The notes under the pieces: model-generated
The model's input: the letters and a program-made list of their open reading frames with translations, nothing else
Databases searched by the model: none
Told to the model about the DNA's origin: nothing
Program-made: the position numbers and the translations under genes
NCBI GenBank assembly: GCA_009774175.1
Contig: VSNG01000006.1
Coordinates: 1-64,000 of the forward strand
DNA from: Lachnospiraceae bacterium
Lineage (GTDB): Bacteria; Bacillota; Clostridia; Lachnospirales; Lachnospiraceae
DNA length: 64,000 bases
Reading direction: 5' to 3'
Shown here: piece by piece, positions 1 through 7,958 of the stretch
Numbering within the stretch: the stretch's first letter is position 1
Layout: every line of letters begins with the position of its first letter

Positions 1-275
1 TATCGTTCTGATACTTCTTTTTCTGAAAAATCTTTGGAATCTTTCAGGGTTGCATTACTGTTTATTTGTCAAGGTTCGCGGAGTATTGCTTCGCATTACT
101 CCTGAAGAACTCCTTTCGGGCGTTCTTCCTGTTGCTCTTCGGAATATTCTTTCCGTAAAGTCGATCCCTCGGGGATTTCCTTCGACGCAACGGATTTATA
201 TTACCACAACCGTTTCGCATCGTCAAGCCCTTTTTTAAATTTCTCAAAAAAATTTTATTAGGAAATTTAAAACGG
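1..275. other. Gene-free stretch at the window start
   Basis: I see no supportable gene here. Short open frames exist on both strands (about 60 codons), but none has a convincing ribosome site or a recognisable protein. The stretch is pyrimidine-rich and lies downstream of the tRNA-Ser gene, so it is probably spacer. Confidence 0.5.
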
Positions 276-308
276 GAAAAAAAAGAAATCTCAATCTCTT
301 AAGATTCT
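276..308 (-). terminator. Possible terminator of tRNA-Ser
   Basis: Read on the minus strand just after the tRNA, AGAATCT can pair with AGATTTCT (one bulge) and is followed by a run of eight T. The stem is short and AT-rich, so this is a moderate call. Confidence 0.45.
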
Positions 309-315
309 TTTTAAA

Positions 316-403
316 CGGAGAAAGAGGGATTTGAACCCTCGCGCCGCGTAAGCGACCTACACCCTTAGCAGGGGCGCCTCTTCAGCCTCTTGAGTATTTC
401 TCC
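316..403 (-). tRNA. tRNA-Ser (anticodon GCT)
   Basis: An 88-nt class II tRNA. The acceptor arm pairs GGAGAAA with TTTCTCC, the anticodon loop is CTGCTAA (anticodon GCT, reading AGC/AGU), there is a long variable arm typical of serine tRNAs, and the T-loop contains GGTTCAAATCC. The discriminator is G, as expected for tRNA-Ser. The 3' CCA is not encoded. A consensus promoter lies 58 nt upstream. Confidence 0.95.
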
Positions 404-460
404 ACAGTCTGAACTATTCCTCTACCAATATATAGTTCCGCGTCTCCACAACGCAAAGTA

Positions 461-489
461 ATTATACATAAGGTATTTTTGTTTGTCAA
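461..489 (-). promoter_or_regulatory. Sigma-A promoter of tRNA-Ser
   Basis: On the minus strand there is a perfect TTGACA (484-489), a 17-nt spacer and a perfect TATAAT (461-466), placed upstream of the tRNA-Ser 5' end. This is the best consensus promoter in the window and fits a highly expressed stable RNA. Confidence 0.85.
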
Positions 490-543
490 TGCTTTTTCCG
501 TGATTCTCTTGGATTTCCACCGATTAAATCATTTCGTGGAATT

Positions 544-1095
544 TTATAATTTACAATATTCCCTGATTGCCGTCTCGTAAAGGTTCTGTCCCTTCGAATC
601 TATCACTACAATTACCGGGAAATTTTCCACTTCAAGCCTGCGAATCGCTTCCGTTCCCAAATCGTCATAGGCTATTACCTCAGAAGCCTTGATGGACCCG
701 GCCAGCAGCGCGCCCGCACCGCCCACAGCCGCAAAATACACTGCACTATTTCTGACAATCGCTTCCTTCACTGCATCCGATCTTTTTCCCTTCCCGATCA
801 TGCCAATCAGTCCCAGATCCAACAGCGCCGGTGCATACTTATCCATCCGGCTGGCCGTCGTAGGCCCGGCGGATCCAATCGGCCTGCCTTCTCTCGCAGG
901 AGACGGGCCCATATAATAAATTACATTCCCTTTCATCTCTAAAGGCAATGTTTCCCCTTTTTCCAACGCTTCATACATTCTTTTATGCGCCGCGTCACGC
1001 GCTGTATAGATTGTGCCGGTAATATAAACATAATCTCCTGCCCGCAGCTGCCCAGCCGTTTCCTTATCAATAGGCGCCGTTATATGCCGCTCCAT
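544..1095 (-). CDS. Fumarate hydratase class I, beta subunit
   Basis: The 183-residue beta subunit of a two-subunit, oxygen-sensitive [4Fe-4S] hydro-lyase that interconverts fumarate and malate in the cytoplasm. Length matches stand-alone beta subunits (about 180-190). Visible family motifs are GNVIYYMGPSPA (near residue 56), the substrate-binding GSAGPTTASRMD (near 75), IGKGKRS and a GGAGAL turn. The gene lies about 100 nt downstream of the alpha subunit in the same direction, the normal order for split anaerobe-type fumarases. The start ATG has AAGGAAT upstream. A tartrate dehydratase assignment cannot be excluded, since the families share this fold, but the fumarase is more common in this setting. 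Confidence 0.88.
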   Translation of the reverse strand: MERHITAPIDKETAGQLRAGDYVYITGTIYTARDAAHKRMYEALEKGETLPLEMKGNVIYYMGPSPAREGRPIGSAGPTTASRMDKYAPALLDLGLIGMIGKGKRSDAVKEAIVRNSAVYFAAVGGAGALLAGSIKASEVIAYDDLGTEAIRRLEVENFPVIVVIDSKGQNLYETAIREYCKL

Positions 1096-1196
1096 ATTTT
1101 TTATTCCTTTCTTTTTCCGTATATGTACAGATATTGTGTCTGGCTGAATTTAAAACACTATATATAATAGAAGAAACACCCTTATAAATTCTTTCG

Positions 1197-2039
1197 TTAC
1201 AGCACCCGCACTGCATGCCTGTTCACATGACAGCAAATGTTAACCGCAACGGGCAGTCCCGCAATATGCGTCGGATACGTTTCTATATTAACTGCCAGCG
1301 CCGTCGTCATGCCACCCAATCCTCCCGGTCCGATACCCGTTTTATTAATCAACGCAAGCATTTCCTCTTCCAGCTCCCGGATATAGGGAATCTCCGAGCG
1401 CACCTCAAGAGATCTGGTCAGCGCATGTTTGGCCATAAGCGCACATTTCTCAAAATTGCCTCCTATGCCGACGCCCACCACCATCGGCGGGCAGGCATTG
1501 GGACCGGCATCCCTGACCGTCGTCAGAATTGCATCCTTCACACCCTCTATGCCGTCAGCCGGTTTCAGCATAAATACCCTGCTCATATTCTCACTGCCAA
1601 ATCCCTTTGGCGCAACCGTAATTTTTACCTGATCTCCGGGTACAATTTCATAATGGATAACTGCCGGGGTATTGTCCTTGGTATTTTCTCTGATAAGAGG
1701 ATCGCCTACTACCGATTTACGAAGATACCCATTCGTATATCCCTGACGCACGCCCTCATTAACCGCATCCGTCAGGTTTTCTCCCTCGAAATGGACGTCC
1801 TGCCCAATCTCCAGAAATATCACAGCCATACCAGTATCCTGACAAATTGGAATCATATCCCTGCCTGCAATCTCAAGATTATCCTGCAACTGTCCCAGAA
1901 TCTGTTTCCCAAGCGCCGACTCCTCTGCCTGCGCCGCACGTTTCATGGCCGTATCCATATCCGCTGACAGAAAATGATTTGCCTCTATACACATTTCCCT
2001 GATATTTCGGGTAAGTTCCCCCGTCTCTATGGTTTTCAT
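1197..2039 (-). CDS. Fumarate hydratase class I, alpha subunit
   Basis: The 280-residue alpha subunit carrying the [4Fe-4S] cluster. Three probable ligand cysteines are visible in the contexts PICQDTG, NACPPM and EKCALM, all conserved in the family, and the glycine-rich GVGIGGNF segment lies beside the second and third. I place the start at the ATG at 2039 (MKTIETGEL), because GGAGG stands seven nucleotides before it and a longer open frame upstream lacks a site. The beta subunit follows about 100 nt downstream and a HIT-family gene lies 31 nt upstream, so the three may be co-transcribed. Alternative identity: alpha subunit of L(+)-tartrate dehydratase. Confidence 0.88.
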   Translation of the reverse strand: MKTIETGELTRNIREMCIEANHFLSADMDTAMKRAAQAEESALGKQILGQLQDNLEIAGRDMIPICQDTGMAVIFLEIGQDVHFEGENLTDAVNEGVRQGYTNGYLRKSVVGDPLIRENTKDNTPAVIHYEIVPGDQVKITVAPKGFGSENMSRVFMLKPADGIEGVKDAILTTVRDAGPNACPPMVVGVGIGGNFEKCALMAKHALTRSLEVRSEIPYIRELEEEMLALINKTGIGPGGLGGMTTALAVNIETYPTHIAGLPVAVNICCHVNRHAVRVL

Positions 2040-2070
2040 GCTTCCTCCGTTTCCAAATGCACAATCTCCG

Positions 2071-2481
2071 TTATCCGATGATCTGATCCCTGATTTCATC
2101 CAGCTCCTCGGGCGTTACTTCCTGCGGCTTCCAGCCGATTTTCTGTCCATCCGCACTATAACGGGGAATCAGGTGCAGATGAAAATGGAAAACCGTCTGT
2201 CCTGCCAGATCGCCGTTATTCTGTACCAGATTAAAACCTTCGCACCCAAGTTTTCCTCGCATCTTAGTAACCATTTTCTTTGCCAGCTTCATTACCTCAC
2301 CGGCGCTTTCTTCCGGCAGTTCAAAAAGATCCGCATAGTGATCTTTGGGTAAAATCAATGCATGTCCTCTGGTCGCGGGCCCCAAATCCAGTATTACGCG
2401 AAACCTATCATCTTCATATAATGTTTTTGCCGGAATCTCTCCGTTTGCAATCTTACAGAAAATACAGTTATCCGCTTTCAT
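2071..2481 (-). CDS. HIT-family nucleotide hydrolase/transferase
   Basis: A 136-residue histidine-triad protein. The signature HFHLHLIP lies near residue 97, and an N-terminal CIFCKIANGEIPA block is typical of the Hint/HinT-like branch, whose CxxC is part of a zinc site. Members hydrolyse purine nucleoside phosphoramidates or related AMP conjugates; the physiological substrate is unknown. I chose the ATG at 2481 (MKADN) over one 12 nt upstream, because the upstream ATG is embedded in the GGAGGAG that serves the inner start. It sits directly upstream of the fumarase genes. Confidence 0.88.
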   Translation of the reverse strand: MKADNCIFCKIANGEIPAKTLYEDDRFRVILDLGPATRGHALILPKDHYADLFELPEESAGEVMKLAKKMVTKMRGKLGCEGFNLVQNNGDLAGQTVFHFHLHLIPRYSADGQKIGWKPQEVTPEELDEIRDQIIG

Positions 2482-2562
2482 AGTCTCCTCCATATTTATT
2501 TTTATTTTTTTAACAGCCGGCCATAAACGGCAGAATCCTTTGTTCCCACCGCGCGGCTGCGC

Positions 2563-3561
2563 TCAGTTCATTCCAAATTGTAACACCAGATCAAGCGACC
2601 GCAGTATTTTAAAATCCCCCTTCATTTTCATATCGCCTGCCATAAACGATGTCTGAAAATCTATCTTTCCCGATACAATATCCGCAAAGGATGCGCGGTC
2701 CAACTGCATCTCCACATCCACGCGGCCTCCCTCGCCATAATGACAGTCAATGTTTGCGCCGTCTATCACAATCATAAGGGGCTGCTTTTTCTCCTCAATC
2801 ACCACCTTAAATCCTGCCGCAAAACCCGGCTGCGGAACGAAATGCTTCCGAATTTCCTGCAAAAATTCTGTCGTATCTTCCTTCTCGCTGCTGCCCATCA
2901 TATCGCGGAACAGACTGGCAAGCTCCTGAATATCCTCTTTCTGCCGCTGCACGTAAGTATCGTCCGACACATATTGCGAAAGCTGTTCCGACTCCTGCGG
3001 GGTAAAATTAATACTTTTTGTTATAGCCACCTTCTGTTTAACCGCCTGATTGCTGGCCGGCAGACAGGGCATCTTCTGATTAATGGTACGATAGAGATTT
3101 TCAGCATTTTTTTCAATAATCCTGATATAATCCCCGTTCTCCTCCAAAAGCGCCGTATCCGCAATATAACCGCACAGTCCGCTGCACGGCAGTCCGCCGA
3201 GAATCTCCCAGGCCGTTGCCAGATTAAGCTTTCCCTCCTGTTCGCCATACGTCGTCGACATGACAATGGGGCACATATAAATTTTGCTGATTTTCTCTTT
3301 ATCGCCGTAAAGCCAGCAGGCATCCAGAAACTGCTGCATATAGCCACCGATTCCATACCACTCTATGGTCGTCGCAAGGATCACGCCGTCTGCATTTTTC
3401 AGGGTCTGCGGAAGCGTAGGAATGCTGTTTTTCTGCTCATAAAGATGAAAAACGTCTACCGTCACGCGAAGCTCCTCCAGAACCTCCTTCATCTTATTTA
3501 AAACAAATAAAGTAGGATCGTCCATAAGACCTCTTCCGCCATAATAAATATTGATCTGCAT
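2563..3561 (-). CDS. Flavodoxin-fold reductase fused to an SCP2-like domain
   Basis: A 332-residue fusion. Residues 1 to about 175 resemble NADPH-dependent FMN reductase/flavodoxin-fold proteins: an N-terminal beta strand (INIYYGGRG), the ILATTIEWYGIGGYMQQFLD segment typical of the flavin-binding region, and an MSTTYGEQ loop. Residues about 230-332 resemble an SCP2 sterol-carrier domain with the ending SFMAGDMKMKGDFKILRSLD (compare the family's G.l...Gd..l...l). The start ATG follows AAAGGAAAGG. Substrate and ligand are unknown; a flavin-dependent reduction of a hydrophobic compound is an inference from the domain pair. Confidence 0.75.
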   Translation of the reverse strand: MQINIYYGGRGLMDDPTLFVLNKMKEVLEELRVTVDVFHLYEQKNSIPTLPQTLKNADGVILATTIEWYGIGGYMQQFLDACWLYGDKEKISKIYMCPIVMSTTYGEQEGKLNLATAWEILGGLPCSGLCGYIADTALLEENGDYIRIIEKNAENLYRTINQKMPCLPASNQAVKQKVAITKSINFTPQESEQLSQYVSDDTYVQRQKEDIQELASLFRDMMGSSEKEDTTEFLQEIRKHFVPQPGFAAGFKVVIEEKKQPLMIVIDGANIDCHYGEGGRVDVEMQLDRASFADIVSGKIDFQTSFMAGDMKMKGDFKILRSLDLVLQFGMN

Positions 3562-3576
3562 AAAACCTTTCCTTTC

Positions 3577-4626
3577 TCAACAATGCTTGAAGAAATTCCC
3601 CATCTTTTTACAGAAAGCAATCACTGCCGCCGCCGTAAAACCCATTAAAACGCCTCCTACATGAGCCGCGTTATTTATGCCCACGCTGGTAAATCCGCAA
3701 TAGAGCGAAAAGGCAACTGCAAAAGCCACCCTGCCTGCCGTCATGGATTCCAGTTTGCCCCGATGTGCCATAACCAAAAACAGTAAAGCCCCCTCCACGC
3801 CAAAAACAGCGCCGCTTGCACCTGCAGAGCTTCCGTACAAATTTATAAACATCTCATACCCCACGGAAAAAATGTTGCCTGCAAGCCCGGAAAGCAGATA
3901 AAGGGCAATATAAGGAAGTGTTCCGATCTCTCGTTCCACAATCGTCCCCACATAATACAAAACGATCATATTGCTAAAAAGGTGTTCCACATTCCAGTGT
4001 AAAAACATACTCGTAAACAGCCGATAATACTGTCCGCCCTGCAAAATCCATGGAACGCTGAGCGCACCATTATTATATAACAATTCCCCCGTAAATGTAC
4101 ATATCAGAAATACGATTACATTCACAGCTACCAGAATCTGGTTCGCCCGGTGGGATTCATCCAGACCCCAAAGCGTTTTCCACTTCCTGCCTGCTTCCGT
4201 CCTCTCCCCACTGCGCTTCATAAGGGAGAACAGATGCTCCTCCAGAAGTTCTTTCCAGCCGTAAAAGTCCGCCGTCTGCGTTTCATGAATGATCAATCTG
4301 TAAGCCTGTGTGTCAATGATCCAGCAAAAGCTGTCGCTTTCACAAATCTTTCTGGCCTTCTCCGTATCCGCGCAAAGGACTAACGTCATCACATGAATTT
4401 CCCGTTCTCCCCTGTCATGAAAAAAATCGGAAATTTTTTCTTTCATATGGGCGTACTGATCTTTCGAGATGTAGAGCCCCTGCCTGTAATCAATCACATA
4501 CAAAACGTTAATTCCCTGCATTTCCCTGCGGGAATAAAAATTAAACTCAGGCAGATTAGACGGTATTTTATTGTATCCGCAGTCAAGAAACAGCGTTTCC
4601 AATCGCTCCAACGTCAAAATATCCAT
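3577..4626 (-). CDS. Rhomboid-family intramembrane serine protease
   Basis: A 349-residue protein with a soluble N-terminal domain of about 160 residues followed by a rhomboid core of six or so membrane segments. The catalytic serine is in GASGAVFG (about residue 270) and the catalytic histidine in NNAAHVGG (about residue 321). The HWNVEHLFSNM motif after the first membrane segments is also characteristic. Rhomboids cleave membrane proteins within or near the bilayer. The gene lies 40 nt downstream of the FHA/DUF6382 gene and therefore at the end of the Tad operon direction, so a pilus or envelope substrate is possible but unproven. The N-terminal domain is unlike the core; I do not recognise it. 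Confidence 0.85.
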   Translation of the reverse strand: MDILTLERLETLFLDCGYNKIPSNLPEFNFYSRREMQGINVLYVIDYRQGLYISKDQYAHMKEKISDFFHDRGEREIHVMTLVLCADTEKARKICESDSFCWIIDTQAYRLIIHETQTADFYGWKELLEEHLFSLMKRSGERTEAGRKWKTLWGLDESHRANQILVAVNVIVFLICTFTGELLYNNGALSVPWILQGGQYYRLFTSMFLHWNVEHLFSNMIVLYYVGTIVEREIGTLPYIALYLLSGLAGNIFSVGYEMFINLYGSSAGASGAVFGVEGALLFLVMAHRGKLESMTAGRVAFAVAFSLYCGFTSVGINNAAHVGGVLMGFTAAAVIAFCKKMGNFFKHC

Positions 4627-4665
4627 GACAAGAGAGTATCATTTTCGCTATGGGATGTCAAACCG

Positions 4666-6081
4666 TTATCGGTAACAATAATTCAAGTTACCAAACCGAA
4701 TTTCATCTCCCGGCTCAATCTCCACCGTCTCCTGCGGTTGCAGGCGAAATCCGTTTTTAAACGTTCCGTTTGTAGAATTCATATCCGTCATCTGTACAAC
4801 GTCTCCGTTTTTTTCAAATCTTACATGAAGTCTGCTGACCGAATCATCCTCCAGCACGCAGTCCACACAGCCCATCATTTTTCCCACCGTATAGGGAAAT
4901 TTTGAAAGCTCAATGTGTCGTTTATTTTTTCTGTCCAGCGCGTACAGCTTATATTCCGCATACCGGGTATTATCGAAGAAAACGGTGTCTCCCCAGCTTT
5001 CCCTTTCATCTGCCGGTCTTTCATCCATCCTTCTTTCAGGCATGACGATACCCGGTTCCACAGTTTTACTGAGTACCTGTTCCAGCGAAATCGCTCCTTC
5101 CAGAGGATCATGCGCCTCCTCGTCTCTTTGGGAAGCTGCCTCCTTTTCCTTTTTTGCCGTTATTTTTTCTTTTCTCCTGCCGCTGCAAATCCCGATAAAG
5201 CCCGACAAAAGGCATACTCCCATCAGCGCGCCGCATCCCAAAAGCGTCGTCATCTCCCCGTCAGACAGTTCATAAAATCCATAAATGCAGGCGATACCTA
5301 CAAGTCCCAATGCAGACAGTGTTATGAGAAATACAGAGAACCGATTCTTCTTTTCGGACGCACCCGGCTGTTCTTTCTGTTCTTTTTGCACTTTTTCCGA
5401 TCCGTCTTCAAACACAACGAAATCGTCCTCGGAGTCTTCTTCAAACACCGGGAAGGACGGCATGTTCGTTTTAGAAAAAATCTGCTCCTGTTTTCCCCTG
5501 TTTTCCCCAGGAATTGCTTCCCGTTCTTTTGCAGATATTTCTTCCCGTTCTTCCAGAAGCCCAAGCGCGTCGCTCAGGGTAAACGCAGCCGCTTCCGCCC
5601 TCTCATACATCTGATAGATCAGATCTGCCAATCTTTCATCCTGATTGTCCATATGTTCCAGCAGATAATCCATAAGCGCTTCATAAGGCTTTTCCTCCTC
5701 ATAGTCCGGATAGTACAGGCCTATATATTTCTGACGCGACAGATCATAATAGATATATTCCGGCAAAAGCACAAGCTTTGCCTCATCCATACAGCAATCG
5801 CCCAATCTGCAATATATGCCGTAAAGCTGCCGAAAAAGCTCCTTCACCTGCAAATAGGAAAGCTGCCTGCCGCGATACAGACTTTCCAGTGTAGTGCGGG
5901 AACTGATATCATAGTAAAAGAAGGCCGCACCATTTACATACCGCAGAGAACAGCGCAAAACATCCTCCAGCTTTCCCATGGTAAGCAGCCTGCACGGATA
6001 GCTCTTTTCAGGCTGCGTCAAACCGCATGGTAATATCATATAGCTGTGTTTATAATCTCTAAAATATCTTGCCTCAGGCAT
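4666..6081 (-). CDS. DUF6382/FHA-domain membrane protein
   Basis: A 471-residue protein in three parts. Residues 1 to about 190 match the type of N-terminal domain called DUF6382, often seen next to Tad genes in Lachnospiraceae (from memory, not searched). An acidic linker leads to two membrane segments (about 248-268 and 276-298), then a basic and charged stretch. The C-terminal FHA domain (about 388-471) shows the phosphothreonine-binding pattern: VGK, then SVSRLHV and STNGTFKNG. The FHA part is predicted to be cytoplasmic. The start has GGAGGAG seven nucleotides upstream. It follows the small TadE-like gene by 73 nt. FHA domains bind phosphothreonine, so a Ser/Thr kinase input is likely, but no kinase gene is in this window. 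Confidence 0.78.
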   Translation of the reverse strand: MPEARYFRDYKHSYMILPCGLTQPEKSYPCRLLTMGKLEDVLRCSLRYVNGAAFFYYDISSRTTLESLYRGRQLSYLQVKELFRQLYGIYCRLGDCCMDEAKLVLLPEYIYYDLSRQKYIGLYYPDYEEEKPYEALMDYLLEHMDNQDERLADLIYQMYERAEAAAFTLSDALGLLEEREEISAKEREAIPGENRGKQEQIFSKTNMPSFPVFEEDSEDDFVVFEDGSEKVQKEQKEQPGASEKKNRFSVFLITLSALGLVGIACIYGFYELSDGEMTTLLGCGALMGVCLLSGFIGICSGRRKEKITAKKEKEAASQRDEEAHDPLEGAISLEQVLSKTVEPGIVMPERRMDERPADERESWGDTVFFDNTRYAEYKLYALDRKNKRHIELSKFPYTVGKMMGCVDCVLEDDSVSRLHVRFEKNGDVVQMTDMNSTNGTFKNGFRLQPQETVEIEPGDEIRFGNLNYCYR

Positions 6082-6154
6082 CTGTCAGCTCCTCCCTTTC
6101 TCCCTGACATAACATTTCCTTCCACTTGCTTCACCTCTGCAAAGCATAATCTCT

Positions 6155-6610
6155 TTATTTTCCCATCCCTGAAAGCGCCCTTTCCGCCATTCGGCTTCTG
6201 CGTATCATTTTTGTGGGATTGACTATTTGCGCTCTGGCACGGGTTTGTATTTTCCATCCCGCCCGATCATGCATTGTAAAAAACTGTCTGATCGGCACTT
6301 TTACCTGGCATTCTCCCGTCACACTGACAGCGTTTCCTTTTTTATCCACCGTCCCCGTCACTTTTCCCACGCCGAAATATTTTTTCCCGAATTGCTTCTG
6401 CATGTGCGCATCTATGTAGGGCACAACCTTGTCCTCTTTCTTCTGTATGCTCCCCCGGAAGCAAACGGTATAGGCATCCTGAAAGAGTACGCATTTATCG
6501 TAAGAATAAAAAGAAAGATATATAATGAGAACAAAAAGAAACAGTGTCCATGTAATGAGAAAAGAGGCTTCCAGTGTCATATACCCTTTTGCGGTTTTTC
6601 TTATAAACAC
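6155..6610 (-). CDS. TadE-like pseudopilin (small)
   Basis: A 151-residue TadE-like protein. Its N-terminus has the prepilin pattern G|YMTLE followed by one hydrophobic segment, so it is probably processed by an A24 peptidase in the operon. The GTG at 6610 is chosen because GGGGGTGG precedes it and it overlaps the end of the upstream peptidase gene by 10 nt, implying translational coupling; an open frame extends further upstream but is antisense-free shadow of the peptidase. The rest is a periplasm-facing or extracellular domain rich in basic residues. Role: minor pilus or assembly subunit. Confidence 0.75.
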   Translation of the reverse strand: MFIRKTAKGYMTLEASFLITWTLFLFVLIIYLSFYSYDKCVLFQDAYTVCFRGSIQKKEDKVVPYIDAHMQKQFGKKYFGVGKVTGTVDKKGNAVSVTGECQVKVPIRQFFTMHDRAGWKIQTRARAQIVNPTKMIRRSRMAERALSGMGK

Positions 6611-7023
6611 ACTACCACCCCCATTCCCAAAAGCAGAAATGGCAGAAAAGGAATTTCTTTGTCCCGCCCTATTTTTTTCAGGGCAAACAAAACAGCGGCC
6701 ACCGCAGATTCCGCCAAAAGTCCCGCAAACAGGATCAGAAAGCATCGGTAAGCGCCCAGAAACAGTCCTATCATCATAAGCGTCCAGCCGTCTCCATATC
6801 CCACCTTCTCTCCTGTACAAAAGCTGAGCAGAAAAAATCCTGCGCCGGGTATCAGCGAGGCTGCCACCGCAAACAATCCAGTTTCTCCCATAACGCCGCA
6901 CAAATGAAGGCTGACCGCCGTAAGCATTCCCATCCAGACAACGATCAAAGGGATTTTTCTGCACAGTCCGTCATACACCGCGCAAACTGCCAGAAAAGGA
7001 AATAATGCCAACTCTATCCACAT
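6601..7023 (-). CDS. A24-family prepilin peptidase (second copy)
   Basis: A 140-residue polytopic membrane protein of the TadV/CpaA type. The two catalytic aspartates are in VYDGLCRKIP near the N-terminus and in the GYGDG motif (family GxGD). It cleaves, after a glycine, the leader of Flp and Tad pseudopilins. I prefer the ATG at 7023 over a GTG at 7032, because GGAGG lies eight nucleotides before the ATG. It overlaps slightly or abuts the TadE gene upstream and overlaps the small TadE gene downstream. It is the second peptidase of this family in the same operon; the other is at 14029-14556. Confidence 0.85.
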   Translation of the reverse strand: MWIELALFPFLAVCAVYDGLCRKIPLIVVWMGMLTAVSLHLCGVMGETGLFAVAASLIPGAGFFLLSFCTGEKVGYGDGWTLMMIGLFLGAYRCFLILFAGLLAESAVAAVLFALKKIGRDKEIPFLPFLLLGMGVVVCL

Positions 7024-7940
7024 TTCGAACACCTCCCCCTTGCGTCTGCCTCCGATAATGGAACGGTATAAATCGTCCGTTTCAGTCCGGGACAGTTAAG
7101 ATTTTCGTGATAATGATTTCCATAGTATGTTATGTAAACTTCTCTTCCTGTCGCAGACGAACTACAGGAACCGCAGGATCCGTATCTGCTGCCGGAAGCA
7201 TTCCGTCTGTGCTCCACACCATCCACAGAAACCGCCTCCACTCTGGGATTCAAATAGGTACAGTTTCTGTCCAGATGGTAGACGGTTCCTGTCTTTGTGA
7301 TATACACCATCGGATCTTCTCTGTTCACATCGCTCACCGATCCGGCAGCGTCATACCCTGTCCAGGCCTTCCCATAATATCGCTGGCACACGAAAAACCC
7401 TTTAAATCCCATCAGGTTTATAAGGGGTCTGACTCGGTAAGACAACCGCAGATCAATGATATCTCCCTCTCCCATTACCGAGGAACCCACAAAAGATATT
7501 CCCCCGGCGCCACCCACAACACAGGACTTTTCCAGATAAGACCTGCCCACATAATCCACGACCTGCCCTCTGGCATAGCCTTCTGTCAACGCCACACCCA
7601 CAAGCTTGTCCGGCAATTTATCCCCGGCCCCATGACAGGCATATCCGGCAAAGGCCATTTTGTTTCCCGTCTGATGCAGAGCCGCATTAACCCGGCTCTG
7701 GGTGCCAATAATATTCACCGCAAAAAGAATATTCAGAACTGCAAACAGGAAAAGGGGCAAGGCCAAAGCCGCCTCCAGCGTCATGGATCCCCTCTGGCGA
7801 AAGCGGATAAAAGACGCCCTCTTTATCAATCGGGTAAAAAAAAGATGTACTTGACTATCCTGATCTGTTTCAAGATATGCCCGGAGAGAATGTGCTGTCG
7901 ATTTGGTTGGTTTATTGGTTCGTGATCGTAAAAAGGGCAT
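7014..7940 (-). CDS. TadE-like pseudopilin with duplicated Cys/His domain
   Basis: A 308-residue protein. After a 50-residue basic leader comes the prepilin motif G|SMTLEAALALPLF (near residue 51) and a single membrane anchor, as in TadE proteins. The C-terminal 110 residues hold two related copies of a small domain: VYITKTGTVYHLDRNCTYL ending in CGSC, and VYITYYGNHYHENLNC ending in CSKC. Each has YH, one Cys in the middle and a CxxC at the end, so each could bind a metal or form disulphides. The ATG at 7940 has a strong GGAGGTGA site. It sits between the DUF5702 gene and the second prepilin peptidase. Confidence 0.8.
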   Translation of the reverse strand: MPFLRSRTNKPTKSTAHSLRAYLETDQDSQVHLFFTRLIKRASFIRFRQRGSMTLEAALALPLFLFAVLNILFAVNIIGTQSRVNAALHQTGNKMAFAGYACHGAGDKLPDKLVGVALTEGYARGQVVDYVGRSYLEKSCVVGGAGGISFVGSSVMGEGDIIDLRLSYRVRPLINLMGFKGFFVCQRYYGKAWTGYDAAGSVSDVNREDPMVYITKTGTVYHLDRNCTYLNPRVEAVSVDGVEHRRNASGSRYGSCGSCSSSATGREVYITYYGNHYHENLNCPGLKRTIYTVPLSEADARGRCSKCG

Positions 7941-7958
7941 CTTTTATCACCTCCCGTC

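Noticed and set aside
62..247. Short open frames on both strands at the window start
   Set aside because: About 60 codons, basic low-complexity translations with no ribosome site and no recognisable family.
6611..6964. Upstream extension of the small TadE-like gene
   Set aside because: It is an out-of-frame reading of the second prepilin peptidase; the GTG at 6610 has a better site.
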